Shown here: positions 29,630 through 39,689 of the stretch, one piece after another | Position numbering within the stretch: the first letter of the stretch is position 1 | How the letters are laid out: each line of letters starts with the position of its first letter | Source of the DNA: Bradyrhizobium algeriense | GTDB lineage: Bacteria; Pseudomonadota; Alphaproteobacteria; Rhizobiales; Xanthobacteraceae | Assembly (NCBI RefSeq): GCF_036924595.1 | Contig: NZ_JAZHRV010000001.1 | Coordinates: forward strand, 3,534,001 to 3,598,000 | Direction: 5' to 3' | DNA length: 64,000 nucleotides | Notes under the pieces: generated by a model | Seen by the model: only the letters and a program-made list of their open reading frames with translations | Told to the model about the DNA's origin: nothing | The model's database searches: none | Position numbers and translations under genes: made by a program

Positions 29630-30238
29630 TCACTTCATTTCCGACAGCCGCGCCGCATAGCGGGCCATCAGATCGACCTCGATATTGACCTCGCTGCCTG
29701 CGCGCCAGCCGCTCAGCGTGGTGACGTTGAGCGTATGGGGAATGATCAGCACCGAAAACGTGACATCCTCGACCGTATTCACCGTCAGCGACACGCCATC
29801 CAGCGTCACCGAGCCCTTGGTGGCGATGAAGCGCGCCAGTTCCCGCGTGGTGCGCAATTCGAACCGTGCCATGTCAGGCAGATCGTCACGCTTGACGATG
29901 GTCGCAATGCCGTCGGCATGCCCCGCAACAATATGGCCGCCGAGTTCGTCGCCGATCTTCAACGCGCGCTCGAGGTTGAGTTTTGTACCTTCGACCCAGT
30001 GCCTGGCGGTCGTCATGCCGAGCGTTTCGGCGGCGGCGTCGACGTCGAACCAGGTCTTGCCGCCTTCGATGCCGGACGCGACCACGGTCAGGCAGATGCC
30101 ATTGCAGGCGATCGATGCGCCATCAGCAATCGTCGTCTGGTCGTAACGGCAGGCAATGCGCATGCGGTGCAACTGGCCCTGCGCCGTTGGCGTCAAGGCT
30201 GCGATCTCGCCGATGTCGGTGACAATTCCGGTAAACAT
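29630..30238 (-). CDS. ribE: Riboflavin synthase, alpha chain
   Basis: Riboflavin synthase dismutates two lumazine molecules to riboflavin. The 202-residue protein has two similar lumazine-binding repeats: the first starts with [10 protein letters not shown] and has the SIACNGICLTV motif, the second has GSVTLDGVSLTVN, so the internal duplication is complete. The start overlaps the ribD stop codon by one base (TAATG). The gene symbol follows the common alphaproteobacterial use of ribE. Confidence 0.95.
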   Translation of the reverse strand: MFTGIVTDIGEIAALTPTAQGQLHRMRIACRYDQTTIADGASIACNGICLTVVASGIEGGKTWFDVDAAAETLGMTTARHWVEGTKLNLERALKIGDELGGHIVAGHADGIATIVKRDDLPDMARFELRTTRELARFIATKGSVTLDGVSLTVNTVEDVTFSVLIIPHTLNVTTLSGWRAGSEVNIEVDLMARYAARLSEMK

Positions 30239-31389
30239 TAGGCGCGCTCGTAAACGGTAAGGGTGTCTTTGCCGAGGCTTTCGCTAGCACGTGTCTTGAA
30301 GGCAGGCGACCCGGTGAGAGCCGACAGCGGCAATGCGTCCAGCGCGGGAATGCCGCCAGTCCCGATGGTTTCGGGCCCGTGCAGCAGCCAGACTTCGTCG
30401 ACCAGGCCGCTGGAGACAAAGGACGAGGCGACCCGCGAGCCGCCTTCCACCATCAGCCTCGTGATGCCCTTGTCGGAAAGCGCGCGCAGCACCGCCGGCA
30501 GATCCAGCCCGGGCGGCTGCGTGGTCGCCGCAACGCGCGTCACGTGCGCGCCGGCCGCGCCGAGTTTCATGGCCGCAGGGGCTTCGGCAAAATCCGAGGT
30601 CATGACCCAGAGCGGCGTCTGCCGCGCGGAATGGACCAGTCTGCTGGTGCCGGATAACCGCAGCGCGCGATCCAGCACCACCCGCACCGGCGAACGCGCC
30701 TGCATTCCCGGCAGGCGGCAGGTCAGAACCGGATCGTCCGCCAGCACGGTGCCGATGCCGATCAGGATGGCGTCGCATTGCGCGCGCAACAGATGCACGC
30801 GTGTCTTCGCCGCCTCGCCCGTGATCGCGACCGGCTTGTGGCCGGCGGCGCCGATCTTGTCGTCAGCGGAAACGGCGAGCTTCAGGATCACATGGGGGCG
30901 TTTTTCGCGGATACGGCGGAAATGGCCGGCGTGATCGCGCTCAGCTTCCGCAGCGCCGAGGCCAACATCAACGGTGATCCCGGCCGCGCGAAGTTTGGCA
31001 TGCCCCTGCCCGGCCACTTCGGGGTTGGGGTCTTCGATCGCCGACACCACGCGCGCAATGCCTGACGCGATCACCGCATCGACGCAGGGCGGCGATTTGC
31101 CGAAATGCGAACAGGGCTCCAGCGTCACATAGAGCGTGGCGCCGCGCGCCGCCTCGCCGGCACGTCTCAGCGACTCGGGCTCGGCATGGGGACGGCCGCC
31201 GGGTTGGGTCCAGCCACGGCCGACGATGACGCCGTCTTTCACCACGACTGCGCCGACGGCCGGGTTCGGCCAGGTGCGTCCCAGCCCCCGCCGGCCAAGC
31301 GAAAGCGCGAGCTGCATGAAGCGCTGGTCCGCCGCCTTGGCCTCTCTGGATTTCTGCGCGTATTGGTCTTCCAGAATGCGGAAGATCAT
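30238..31389 (-). CDS. ribD: Bifunctional riboflavin deaminase/reductase RibD
   Basis: RibD deaminates and then reduces the pyrimidine intermediate in riboflavin synthesis. Residues 20-160 are the deaminase: the zinc site HAEPE, then [11 protein letters not shown] with its two Cys ligands. The C-terminal half is the NADPH-dependent reductase with [35 protein letters not shown] and [13 protein letters not shown]. The 383-residue length is normal. It overlaps nrdR by four bases (ATGA). Confidence 0.96.
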   Translation of the reverse strand: MIFRILEDQYAQKSREAKAADQRFMQLALSLGRRGLGRTWPNPAVGAVVVKDGVIVGRGWTQPGGRPHAEPESLRRAGEAARGATLYVTLEPCSHFGKSPPCVDAVIASGIARVVSAIEDPNPEVAGQGHAKLRAAGITVDVGLGAAEAERDHAGHFRRIREKRPHVILKLAVSADDKIGAAGHKPVAITGEAAKTRVHLLRAQCDAILIGIGTVLADDPVLTCRLPGMQARSPVRVVLDRALRLSGTSRLVHSARQTPLWVMTSDFAEAPAAMKLGAAGAHVTRVAATTQPPGLDLPAVLRALSDKGITRLMVEGGSRVASSFVSSGLVDEVWLLHGPETIGTGGIPALDALPLSALTGSPAFKTRASESLGKDTLTVYERA

Positions 31390-31868
31390 TTGCGTAACGT
31401 GGCAACCCGCGCGTCGTCTTCCGCGGAGAGTTCGCCGAGCACGGCCTCAAAATCCTTGGCTTCGCGGAAATTGCGATAGACGGAGGCAAAGCGCACATAG
31501 GCGACGTCGTCGAGCTGGCGCAGATGCTCCATCACGATCTCGCCGATAGCCTCCGAGGATACTTCCGCCTCGCCGCCGCTTTCGAGCTCGCGCACGATCG
31601 CGGAAACCATCTTCTCGACCCGCTCAGGATCGACCGGCCGCTTGCGCAAGGAGATCTGCAGCGAGCGGACCAGCTTGTCGCGGTCGAACGGCACCCGGCG
31701 GCCGTTGCGCTTGATCACGGTGAGTTCGCGCAACTGCACCCGCTCGAAGGTCGTGAAGCGGAAATTGCAGGCGATGCACACCCGCCGCCGCCGGATCACG
31801 GCCGAATCCTCAGTCGGACGCGAGTCCTTTACCTGCGTATCGAGACTGTTGCAGCTGGGACAGCGCAT
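31386..31868 (-). CDS. nrdR: Transcriptional repressor NrdR
   Basis: NrdR represses ribonucleotide reductase genes according to (d)ATP level. The 160-residue protein starts with the zinc ribbon [20 protein letters not shown] and its second Cys pair in [13 protein letters not shown], followed by the ATP-cone domain ([20 protein letters not shown]). The gene sits twelve bases downstream of glyA and is coupled to ribD. Confidence 0.96.
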   Translation of the reverse strand: MRCPSCNSLDTQVKDSRPTEDSAVIRRRRVCIACNFRFTTFERVQLRELTVIKRNGRRVPFDRDKLVRSLQISLRKRPVDPERVEKMVSAIVRELESGGEAEVSSEAIGEIVMEHLRQLDDVAYVRFASVYRNFREAKDFEAVLGELSAEDDARVATLRK

Positions 31869-31880
31869 CCAACGAGGCCT

Positions 31881-33191
<1,311 letters not shown>

Positions 33192-33430
33192 TGGGCGAAA
33201 TATCTCCACCGCCGCAGGCCCTTAGGGGCAAGGCGGTCGGCTATGTGTGGCGGTCGAAAGAAGTGCCTGCGAGATACCACATCGGCCGGAATTGGCCAAG
33301 CACTTGCGGTACAGAGCCGATATTTATGCCAGATATGGTGGGGAGGAAGGGGGCCTGTTCCCGGCCCTTGGTCGTCCCGCCCCTACCCAGCCCGTCGTCT
33401 CCCTTGCGCCGGGGTTGCTCCCAATCCGCT

Positions 33431-33525
33431 GTCATTCCGGGGCGATGCGAAGCATCGAACTATGGTGCGCAATTGCGCACCTGAGAATCTCGAGATTCCG
33501 GGTTCGCTTCGCGCCCCGGAATGAC
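33431..33525. repeat. Palindromic repeat, GTCATTCCGGGGCG family
   Basis: The outer arms GTCATTCCGGGGCG and CGCCCCGGAATGAC are inverted. An inner palindrome GGTGCGCAATTGCGCACC and an AATCTCGAGATT piece follow, giving nested hairpins. It differs from the GTCATTGCGAG family but has the same layout. It lies between glyA and the GST gene in a stretch without coding sequence. Confidence 0.85.
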
Positions 33526-33532
33526 TGCCCCC

Positions 33533-34156
33533 TCACGCAAACCGGTACGGGCCGCCCTTTTCGATGCTCCGCTGGAACGCTGGCCGGGCGTGCATCCGTC
33601 CCAGCCAGGCCGCCAGGTTCGGGTATGGCTCCAATTTCCCGAACACTTTTGCCATCTCGCCGACAAAGCTCATCTGGATGTCGGCGCCGGTCAGCGACGG
33701 GCCGACAAAGAACTCCCGCCCCTTCAGCGCGCCGTCGACATAGCCGAGATGGTTGGCAAGTTCGCTGTCGATGCGCGGATGCAGCGGCGCGCCAGCTTCC
33801 TTCAGCCGGGACACGTAGAGGTTCAGCATCAGCGGCAGCATCGCCGAACCCTCGGAGTAATGCAGCCACTCGTTATAGGCTTCGTAGTCGGCGCTTCCCG
33901 GCGCCGGCATCATCGCGCCCTTACCGTAGCGGCGGATGATGTAATCGACGATGGCGCCGGATTCGGCGATCGTCGTGTCGCCGTCGGTGATGACGGGCGA
34001 CTTGCCGAGCGGATGGATCTTTGCAAGTTCGGGTGGCGCCAGCCGCGTCTCGGCGTTGCGCTGATAGCGCTTGATCTCGTGAGGCGTGCCCAGTTCTTCC
34101 AGCAGCCACAGAATTCGCTGCGAGCGGGAGTCGTTGAGGTGATGAAGCGTGAGCAT
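33533..34156 (-). CDS. Glutathione S-transferase family protein
   Basis: A 207-residue GST. The thioredoxin-like N-terminal domain shows LHHLNDSRSQRILWLLEELG, with the Ser typical of bacterial GSTs, and the glutathione-site loop HPLGKSPVITDGDTTIAESGAI. The C-terminal helical domain begins near residue 85. It may conjugate glutathione to small electrophiles; no substrate can be assigned. Confidence 0.9.
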   Translation of the reverse strand: MLTLHHLNDSRSQRILWLLEELGTPHEIKRYQRNAETRLAPPELAKIHPLGKSPVITDGDTTIAESGAIVDYIIRRYGKGAMMPAPGSADYEAYNEWLHYSEGSAMLPLMLNLYVSRLKEAGAPLHPRIDSELANHLGYVDGALKGREFFVGPSLTGADIQMSFVGEMAKVFGKLEPYPNLAAWLGRMHARPAFQRSIEKGGPYRFA

Positions 34157-34200
34157 CAGGGTTTCCTCGGGCTTTTGTTGGATGGGCCGAAGCCGAACCT

Positions 34201-34309
34201 GTCATTGCGAGCGCAGCGAAGCAATCCATACCTCAACGCGGGGATAGATGGATTGCTTCGTCGCTGCGCTCCCTTGCGCAAACGCTTCGCGTTTGTCGCA
34301 GGCAATGAC
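34201..34309. repeat. Palindromic repeat, GTCATTGCGAG family, copy 4 (long form)
   Basis: It begins GTCATTGCGAGCGCAGCGAA and ends GGCAATGAC. Like copy 1 it has the long right arm with CAAACGCTTCGCGTTTG. It lies between the GST and MFS genes. Confidence 0.9.
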
Positions 34310-34332
34310 GGCTGTGGCATCGTGTGACGCCC

Positions 34333-35553
34333 TCACGCCGGCGCCGGCGCCGGCGCAGCGGCCCGTGCCACCGGCATCGGCCGGAACGTCAGGATAATCA
34401 GGAACGCGCCGAGCCCCATGATCCACGAGCCGATATAGAGCCAGGCGTAGCTGGCAAACGTATCGTAGATCAGACCGCCGGCGAGCGGGCCCGTCGCCAT
34501 GCCAAGGCTGCCGGCCATCGCGGTGCCGCCGATCACGGTGCCCAACATCCGCAGCGGAAAGTTTTCGCGCACCAGAACCGCGTAGAGCGGCATGGTGCCG
34601 GCATAGATGAAACCGAACAGCGCCGCGACGGTATAGAACGCGGCGAGCTCGCGCACGAAGACATAACCGAGCGCGCCGAACGCCTGCGCCAGCAAGCCGA
34701 ACACGAGTATGCGCTTGGCGCCGAAGCGATCGCCGAGCAGGCCGAAGGCTATGCGGCCGCCCATCCCGGCGAGGCCTTCCACGCTGTAGATGGTGACGGC
34801 TGCGATCATCGGGATGCCGCAACTGATCGCGTAGCTCACGGTATGGATGATCGGGCCCGAATGCGTGGCGCAGCAGAAGAAGTTTGTCAGCAGCAGGATG
34901 ATGAACTGCGGCGAGCGCAGCGCCTGCGCGAGCGTCATGTCCGGTTGCGACGGATCGCTGGATGGCGCGGACGCCCCGCTCTCGAGCGCGGGCGCGCGGC
35001 GCACCAGCAGCGAGACCGGGATCATAATCGCGGCGACGACGAGGGCCACGATCTGCATCGAGGTCCGCCAGTCGTGGTTCGAGACCAGCCATGCCGCCAG
35101 CGGCGACATCGTCATCGGCGCCATGCCCATGCCGGCCGAGACCAGCGACACCGCGAGGCTGCGATGGGTATCGAACCAGCCGGTGACGCACGCCATCATC
35201 GGCGCGAAGATCGCAGCAATGGCGCAGCCGACCAACAGCCCGAAGACGAATTGAAATACAACCAGCGATGTCGCAAGGCTGGCCAGCCCGAGACTGACCG
35301 CCAGCACGACCGATCCGGTCAACACCACCGGCAGCGGCCCAAATCGGTCGGACAAGGTGCCCCAGATCATGCTGGAGAAGGCCATGGCGAGAAAGCCGAT
35401 GGTCATGGCGCTGGATATGCCGGTCACCGACCAGCCGGTATCCCGCGCAATCGGCTGCAAAAACACCGGCAACGAAAACATGCCGCCAATTGCGACGCAG
35501 CCGAGCAAGCCCCCGGCCGCGACAATGACCCAGCGATAGCGAGAATTTTCCAT
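34333..35553 (-). CDS. MFS transporter
   Basis: A 406-residue major facilitator with about twelve membrane segments. Family loop motifs are visible after segment 2 (GTLSDRFGPLPVVL) and after segment 8 (AFGLLGDRFGAKRILVFG), the typical G-x-x-x-D-R-x-G repeats of MFS. It resembles carboxylate-type MFS of the oxalate/monocarboxylate group in overall shape, but the substrate cannot be stated. The ATG at 35553 with an upstream AGGA is preferred to a longer start at 35637. The C-terminus is rich in Ala and Pro. Confidence 0.88.
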   Translation of the reverse strand: MENSRYRWVIVAAGGLLGCVAIGGMFSLPVFLQPIARDTGWSVTGISSAMTIGFLAMAFSSMIWGTLSDRFGPLPVVLTGSVVLAVSLGLASLATSLVVFQFVFGLLVGCAIAAIFAPMMACVTGWFDTHRSLAVSLVSAGMGMAPMTMSPLAAWLVSNHDWRTSMQIVALVVAAIMIPVSLLVRRAPALESGASAPSSDPSQPDMTLAQALRSPQFIILLLTNFFCCATHSGPIIHTVSYAISCGIPMIAAVTIYSVEGLAGMGGRIAFGLLGDRFGAKRILVFGLLAQAFGALGYVFVRELAAFYTVAALFGFIYAGTMPLYAVLVRENFPLRMLGTVIGGTAMAGSLGMATGPLAGGLIYDTFASYAWLYIGSWIMGLGAFLIILTFRPMPVARAAAPAPAPA

Positions 35554-35673
35554 TCCTGATCTCCACCCGTAACTCTCTCTAGGTGGAAGACGAACAGGAT
35601 GGGCTGGAACAGACAGGCCGAGCCGCCGCCAGCTCACTTTTTTGCGAGGTCGCTGAACGGGTTGGCGAAAGCG

Positions 35674-36054
35674 TCAGAACACCGTCTGGCGCCGGAAGAT
35701 CATGCCGCCGTGATGGAGGGTATTCTCATCGACGAATTTGCCGTCAGCGGTAAAGCCGGTGTCGTCCCAATAGTCGATGTGATTGCCCTTGATCTCATAT
35801 CGCCCTTGATAGGCGCTCTCGCGCGTGCCGCGGGCTTCATCGTAACGACCGTTCGGAAGAAGCTCATGGCGAATGTGGCCGCCGTCGGTCACCCACATGC
35901 CAACATAGCTATGCCGCGTCATTTCTTTCTCCATGGACTGCTGCGCGCGTTTGCTACCTGTTGGACCCTCGCTGGATGCGATCGCCATCGATGGTCCGAT
36001 GACACAAATCGATCCCAGTATCACGACAGATATCGTAACTGGTCGGTACTTCAT
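35674..36054 (-). CDS. Secreted Atu4866-domain protein
   Basis: A 126-residue protein with a signal peptide (VTISVVILGSICVIGPSMAIA) followed by an Atu4866-like domain: YVGMWVTDGGHIRHELLPNG, ARGTRESAYQGRYEIKGNHI and YWDDTGFTADGKF. The Agrobacterium family member is of unknown function with a small beta-barrel fold. It probably works in the periplasm. The adjacent aldo-keto reductase on the same strand is about 145 bases upstream. Confidence 0.8.
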   Translation of the reverse strand: MKYRPVTISVVILGSICVIGPSMAIASSEGPTGSKRAQQSMEKEMTRHSYVGMWVTDGGHIRHELLPNGRYDEARGTRESAYQGRYEIKGNHIDYWDDTGFTADGKFVDENTLHHGGMIFRRQTVF

Positions 36055-36200
36055 CTCGTTCTCCTCCGGTGATCGGCCGCCGTCTTGCTTCTAAGGTGCA
36101 GGAATGCGCCGCAGGACATCTTCGTATGGGGCGAGGTCGAGAAAGGCCGTTACGTCAGTCGCCTTTTCTGCTCTCTTCCTTCTTTTGCGTTGACTTACGT

Positions 36201-37262
36201 TCAATCCTGCCGGGCGACGGATGCGCCGCCAAAGATGAGCTGCTGAACCATGGGACGGCCTACGAAGCGGCCGGGAAAGATCGGATCCGGCGCGCTCGCC
36301 TGATTGAGCCGATCGAGATGTTCAGCTGAAAGTGCGACCTCGAGGGCGCCGAGATTGTCTTTCGCCTGGGCCAATGTGCGCGCCCCCATGACAGGCGACG
36401 AGACCGCGGGGTTCGCGAGCGTCCAGGCGATGGCTACCTGCGACGGGGTCGCGCCGATCTCTTCGGCCACGGCGCGCGCGACATCGGCAACTTCGATCGA
36501 CCGCGCATTGAGATGGCCGGACGACGCAATGACGCCCTTGCGCGTCATTGCGACGCTCGCGTCGCGCGAGTCCGCGACATCGGACCGGGCGTACTTGCCG
36601 GTCAGCACGCCACCGCCGAGCGGCGACCACGGCAGCACGCCCATACCGAGCGCGGCGGCCATCGGAATCAGCTCATGCTCGACCGTCCGCTCGATCAGGC
36701 TGTACTCGATCTGCAGCGCCACGAAGGGTGACCAACCGCGCATATCGGCTGACGTCTGCATCTGGGAGATACGCCAGGCCGGCGTATTGCAGATGCCGAC
36801 ATAGTGAATTTTGCCCGAGCGCACGAGATCATCGAGCCCGCGCATCACTTCGTCGGGCTGTGTGGTCATGTCCCAGCTGTGCAGGTGGAACAGGTCGATG
36901 CGGTCGGTGTCGAGCTGCCGCAGGCTCTGCTCCACCGAACGCAGCATGTTGAGCCGATGGTTGCCGCCTGAATTCGGGTTGCCCGGCTCGCGCGCCATGG
37001 TGAATTTGGTCGCGAGCACGAGGCGGTCGCGCTTGTCCTTGATGAATTCGCCGACGAGGCGCTCGGAGGCGCCATCGGTGTAGTTCACGGCCGTATCAAT
37101 GAAGTTGCCGCCCTGATCGACGTAGAGATCGAAGATCCGGCGCGCCTCGCCCGCATCGGCGCCCCAGCCCCAATCCTGGCCAAAGGTCATCGTGCCGAGC
37201 GCGATCGGGGATACACGCAGGCCGGACCGGCCAAGCAGACGGTAATGATCAAGGGACGTCAT
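36201..37262 (-). CDS. Aldo/keto reductase
   Basis: A 353-residue NADPH-dependent aldo/keto reductase with the catalytic Asp-Tyr-Lys-His set: FIDTAVNYTDGASE (Asp, Tyr), LVLATKFTM (Lys) and DLFHLHSWD (His). Cofactor-site elements such as YVGICNTPAW and GVLPWSPLGGG are present. GGAGG eight bases upstream supports the ATG at 37262. It is divergent from a LysR gene about 100 bases away, a usual arrangement in which LysR controls the reductase; the effector is unknown. Confidence 0.92.
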   Translation of the reverse strand: MTSLDHYRLLGRSGLRVSPIALGTMTFGQDWGWGADAGEARRIFDLYVDQGGNFIDTAVNYTDGASERLVGEFIKDKRDRLVLATKFTMAREPGNPNSGGNHRLNMLRSVEQSLRQLDTDRIDLFHLHSWDMTTQPDEVMRGLDDLVRSGKIHYVGICNTPAWRISQMQTSADMRGWSPFVALQIEYSLIERTVEHELIPMAAALGMGVLPWSPLGGGVLTGKYARSDVADSRDASVAMTRKGVIASSGHLNARSIEVADVARAVAEEIGATPSQVAIAWTLANPAVSSPVMGARTLAQAKDNLGALEVALSAEHLDRLNQASAPDPIFPGRFVGRPMVQQLIFGGASVARQD

Positions 37263-37350
37263 TGTCTTTGCCTCCAACTCATGTCGAAGGCGGACATACG
37301 ACAGGGCGACATGTGAAACAATTTGCCCAATCGTAACCAGCTTGGTAAGC

Positions 37351-37362
37351 TATACTAACCAA
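37351..37362 (+). promoter_or_regulatory. Candidate -10 element immediately upstream of a LysR start
   Basis: TATACT (37351-37356) lies only five bases before the LysR ATG, in the spacer shared with the aldo/keto reductase. If it is a -10 box, the mRNA would be leaderless. Nearby ACCAGCTTGGT is a short palindrome that could be the LysR site. A -35 box is not evident. Confidence 0.25.
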
Positions 37363-38273
37363 TGGCATTGGATCTGAATCTTGTTGCTGTTTTCCTTGCG
37401 GTCGCAGAGGCGAAGAGCTTTCGCGGCGCGGCCGAGCGGCTGGGGGTAACCCGATCCGCGGTGAGCCAAGCCATTCGACGCATGGAAGACCGGATGGGCG
37501 TCGCCCTCGTCCAGCGGACGACGCGCAGCGTCAGCCTCACCGAGGCCGGTGTCCAGTTGCACCAGCGTGTCGCACCGGCGATTGCGGAAGTCGAACACGC
37601 ACTCGATACCGCCCAGGACCGGGATGCCAAGCCAACAGGGCAGCTACGGCTCGCCGTCTCCTCGATCGCCGAGCGCTTCATCTGCGGACCGCTGCTTGCG
37701 AGTTTCACACACGCTCATCCCGCTGTGCAGATCGACATCACCGTGACTGACGAGGAATTCGATATCGTAGCTGAGGGCTACGATGCCGGCGTTCGGCTCG
37801 GCGAAGTCATCGAGCAGGACCTGATTGCCGTGCCGGTCTCGGGCGATCAGCGCCAGATGGTGGTGGCCGCACCGTCCTACGTGAAGCGTTTCGGAGCGCC
37901 ATCTCACCCGGCCGAGCTTGCGCGGCACTGCTGCATCGGCTGGCGACCGGCGCCAGAGGTGGCGCCGTATCGCTGGGAGTTTGAGGAGAGCGGCCGCGAA
38001 TTCGACGTCGCGGTAAACCCCAGGATCACGACCAATGACATGTGGGTCATGCTGCGGACCGCCTGCGCCGGCGGCGGTCTGACGTTCGGCATGGAGGAGA
38101 CTTTCAGACCCTACATCGAGCGAGGGGAGCTGGTGCCGCTGCTGGAGCGGTACTGCCCGCCCTTCCAGGGCTTCTTCCTCTATTTCGCGGACCGCCGAAA
38201 TCTTCCGCCGAAGCTGCGCGCGCTGGTCGACCATGTGCGATATCGCCCTGCGTCAGGCCGGCGCAAGAAGTAG
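37362..38273 (+). CDS. LysR-family transcriptional regulator
   Basis: A 303-residue LysR protein: N-terminal winged helix (FLAVAEAKSFRGAAERLGVTR, SAVSQAIRRMEDRMG) and a periplasmic-binding-like effector domain from about residue 90. It is divergent from the aldo/keto reductase and most likely regulates that gene and itself. The inducer is not predictable. Confidence 0.93.
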   Translation: MALDLNLVAVFLAVAEAKSFRGAAERLGVTRSAVSQAIRRMEDRMGVALVQRTTRSVSLTEAGVQLHQRVAPAIAEVEHALDTAQDRDAKPTGQLRLAVSSIAERFICGPLLASFTHAHPAVQIDITVTDEEFDIVAEGYDAGVRLGEVIEQDLIAVPVSGDQRQMVVAAPSYVKRFGAPSHPAELARHCCIGWRPAPEVAPYRWEFEESGREFDVAVNPRITTNDMWVMLRTACAGGGLTFGMEETFRPYIERGELVPLLERYCPPFQGFFLYFADRRNLPPKLRALVDHVRYRPASGRRKK

Positions 38274-38323
38274 GACGTCACGTCATTTTCTTCCGCGTTG
38301 CCGAGTGTCTTGACCGGCGGCCA

Positions 38324-38350
38324 TTCATGTAATACCGATAGTTACATGAA
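38324..38350 (+). promoter_or_regulatory. Inverted repeat overlapping the Rrf2 start codon
   Basis: TTCATGTAA and TTACATGAA are perfect nine-base arms separated by nine bases. The right arm includes the ATG of the Rrf2 gene (38346), so bound protein would block translation and transcription start. It is a likely autoregulatory operator of the Rrf2 protein. Confidence 0.7.
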
Positions 38351-38810
38351 ACGGGACAGTCGATTGTCAGGCGTGCTCCACGTCCTGCTCCACATGGCCG
38401 AGCGCGATGCGCCGGTGACATCAGAGGTGCTGGCAAAGGCCATGGATACCAATCCGGTGGTGATCCGGCGGATCATGTCCGGGCTGCGCGATCAGGGCTA
38501 TGTGCGATCGGAGAAAGGGCATGGCGGCGGATGGTCCCTCGCCTGCGACCTCGCGAAATTATCGCTGCGCGATATCTATGAGGCCCTCGGTCACCCCTCG
38601 CTGTTCGCGGTAGGAAACCGAACGGAAGCGCCGGGCTGTCTTGTCGAGCAGGCCGTCAATGCCGCGCTCGACCGGGCTTTCGATGACGCGGAGGCGCTGC
38701 TGCTGTCGCGCCTGGGCGACGTGACGCTTGCGATGCTGAGCGCCGACTTTCAAAAGCGCCTGGGCGACCGGCGCAACCGCCATCGTCTGGAGACCGCCCA
38801 TGCATCGTGA
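38346..38810 (+). CDS. Rrf2-family transcriptional regulator
   Basis: A 154-residue Rrf2-type regulator: a winged helix with [38 protein letters not shown] and the wing [12 protein letters not shown]. Only one Cys follows (APGCLVEQA), so it probably lacks the three-Cys iron-sulphur site of IscR/NsrR; another sensing mode is likely. The gene overlaps the following methyltransferase by eleven bases and is coupled to it. An inverted repeat covers its start codon. Confidence 0.9.
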   Translation: MKRDSRLSGVLHVLLHMAERDAPVTSEVLAKAMDTNPVVIRRIMSGLRDQGYVRSEKGHGGGWSLACDLAKLSLRDIYEALGHPSLFAVGNRTEAPGCLVEQAVNAALDRAFDDAEALLLSRLGDVTLAMLSADFQKRLGDRRNRHRLETAHAS

Positions 38811-39501
38811 CACAGCCGTCCAGCCCTGGCTGGCCCACTTCTCCGATCCCGAGGCGGTGCGGCATTATGCGGATGGGCCGCCGCGCTTCGTGCCCGGGTT
38901 TGCGGACCTTCACCGCATGACCCGCATCTTGCTGGCGGAACAGGTTGCGCAAGATGCGCGGGTGCTGGTGCTTGGCGCCGGTGGCGGCCTGGAATTGAAG
39001 GCATTGGCGGAGGCCGAGCCTCGCTGGAGTTTCGTTGGCGTCGATCCCGCTCTGGCGATGCTGAAGCTCGCCGAGCAGACGCTCGGGCCATTCAACGGGC
39101 GCGTGGAGCTGCAGCAAGGTTACATCGATGATGCGCCCGACGGGCCGTTCGATGCCGCCACCTGCCTGCTCACGTTTCATTTCCTCGATGCCGACGAACG
39201 GCGGCGGACGGCAAGGGAAATCCACCGGCGGCTCAGGCCCGGCGCGCCCTTTGTGGTGGCCCATTCCAGTTTTCCGCAAGCCGACGCTGAGCGTGCCCGG
39301 TGGCTGTCGCGCTATGCCGCCTATGCGATCGCCTCCGGCGCCGATCCGGACCTGGCCAACAATGCGCGTGCCGCAGTCGACGCAAACCTGAACCTGTTCA
39401 GCCCGGAACAGGACGCGCAAATTCTGCGTGAGGCCGGATTCAGGGATGTGGAGTTGTTCTACGCCGCTTTTACCTGGCGCGGCTGGCTTGCAAATGCGTA
39501 A
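38800..39501 (+). CDS. Class I SAM-dependent methyltransferase
   Basis: A 233-residue methyltransferase with motif [16 protein letters not shown], then [18 protein letters not shown] and the substrate-side [17 protein letters not shown]. Together with the overlapping Rrf2 regulator it forms a two-gene unit; this pairing recurs in rhizobia and other bacteria as a methyltransferase controlled by its Rrf2 neighbour. The substrate is unknown. Confidence 0.88.
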   Translation: MHRDTAVQPWLAHFSDPEAVRHYADGPPRFVPGFADLHRMTRILLAEQVAQDARVLVLGAGGGLELKALAEAEPRWSFVGVDPALAMLKLAEQTLGPFNGRVELQQGYIDDAPDGPFDAATCLLTFHFLDADERRRTAREIHRRLRPGAPFVVAHSSFPQADAERARWLSRYAAYAIASGADPDLANNARAAVDANLNLFSPEQDAQILREAGFRDVELFYAAFTWRGWLANA

Positions 39502-39689
39502 AGCAGGGACTGAACGGATCGGAAAAACAGGGCGGCGATAGCCCGTTGGAAATAACTGAACATTCGGGACAGGTGTTGCCCCTGTCACACGCCCGCCGTT
39601 TTTGACGATGGCACCGACATGGGGCGTTCATTGTCCCCCGATATATCCCGTTATATACTGCCTATTCTGGATTCGGTCGGGATTACTGC

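Noticed and set aside
27597..31389. TPP or FMN riboswitch for the thiL/rib genes
   Set aside because: The genes overlap or are separated by at most 53 bases, leaving no room for a riboswitch, and no RFN or THI element is visible at the operon start.
33192..33430. Possible glycine or other riboswitch before glyA
   Set aside because: I could not trace the conserved helices of a known riboswitch class in this stretch.
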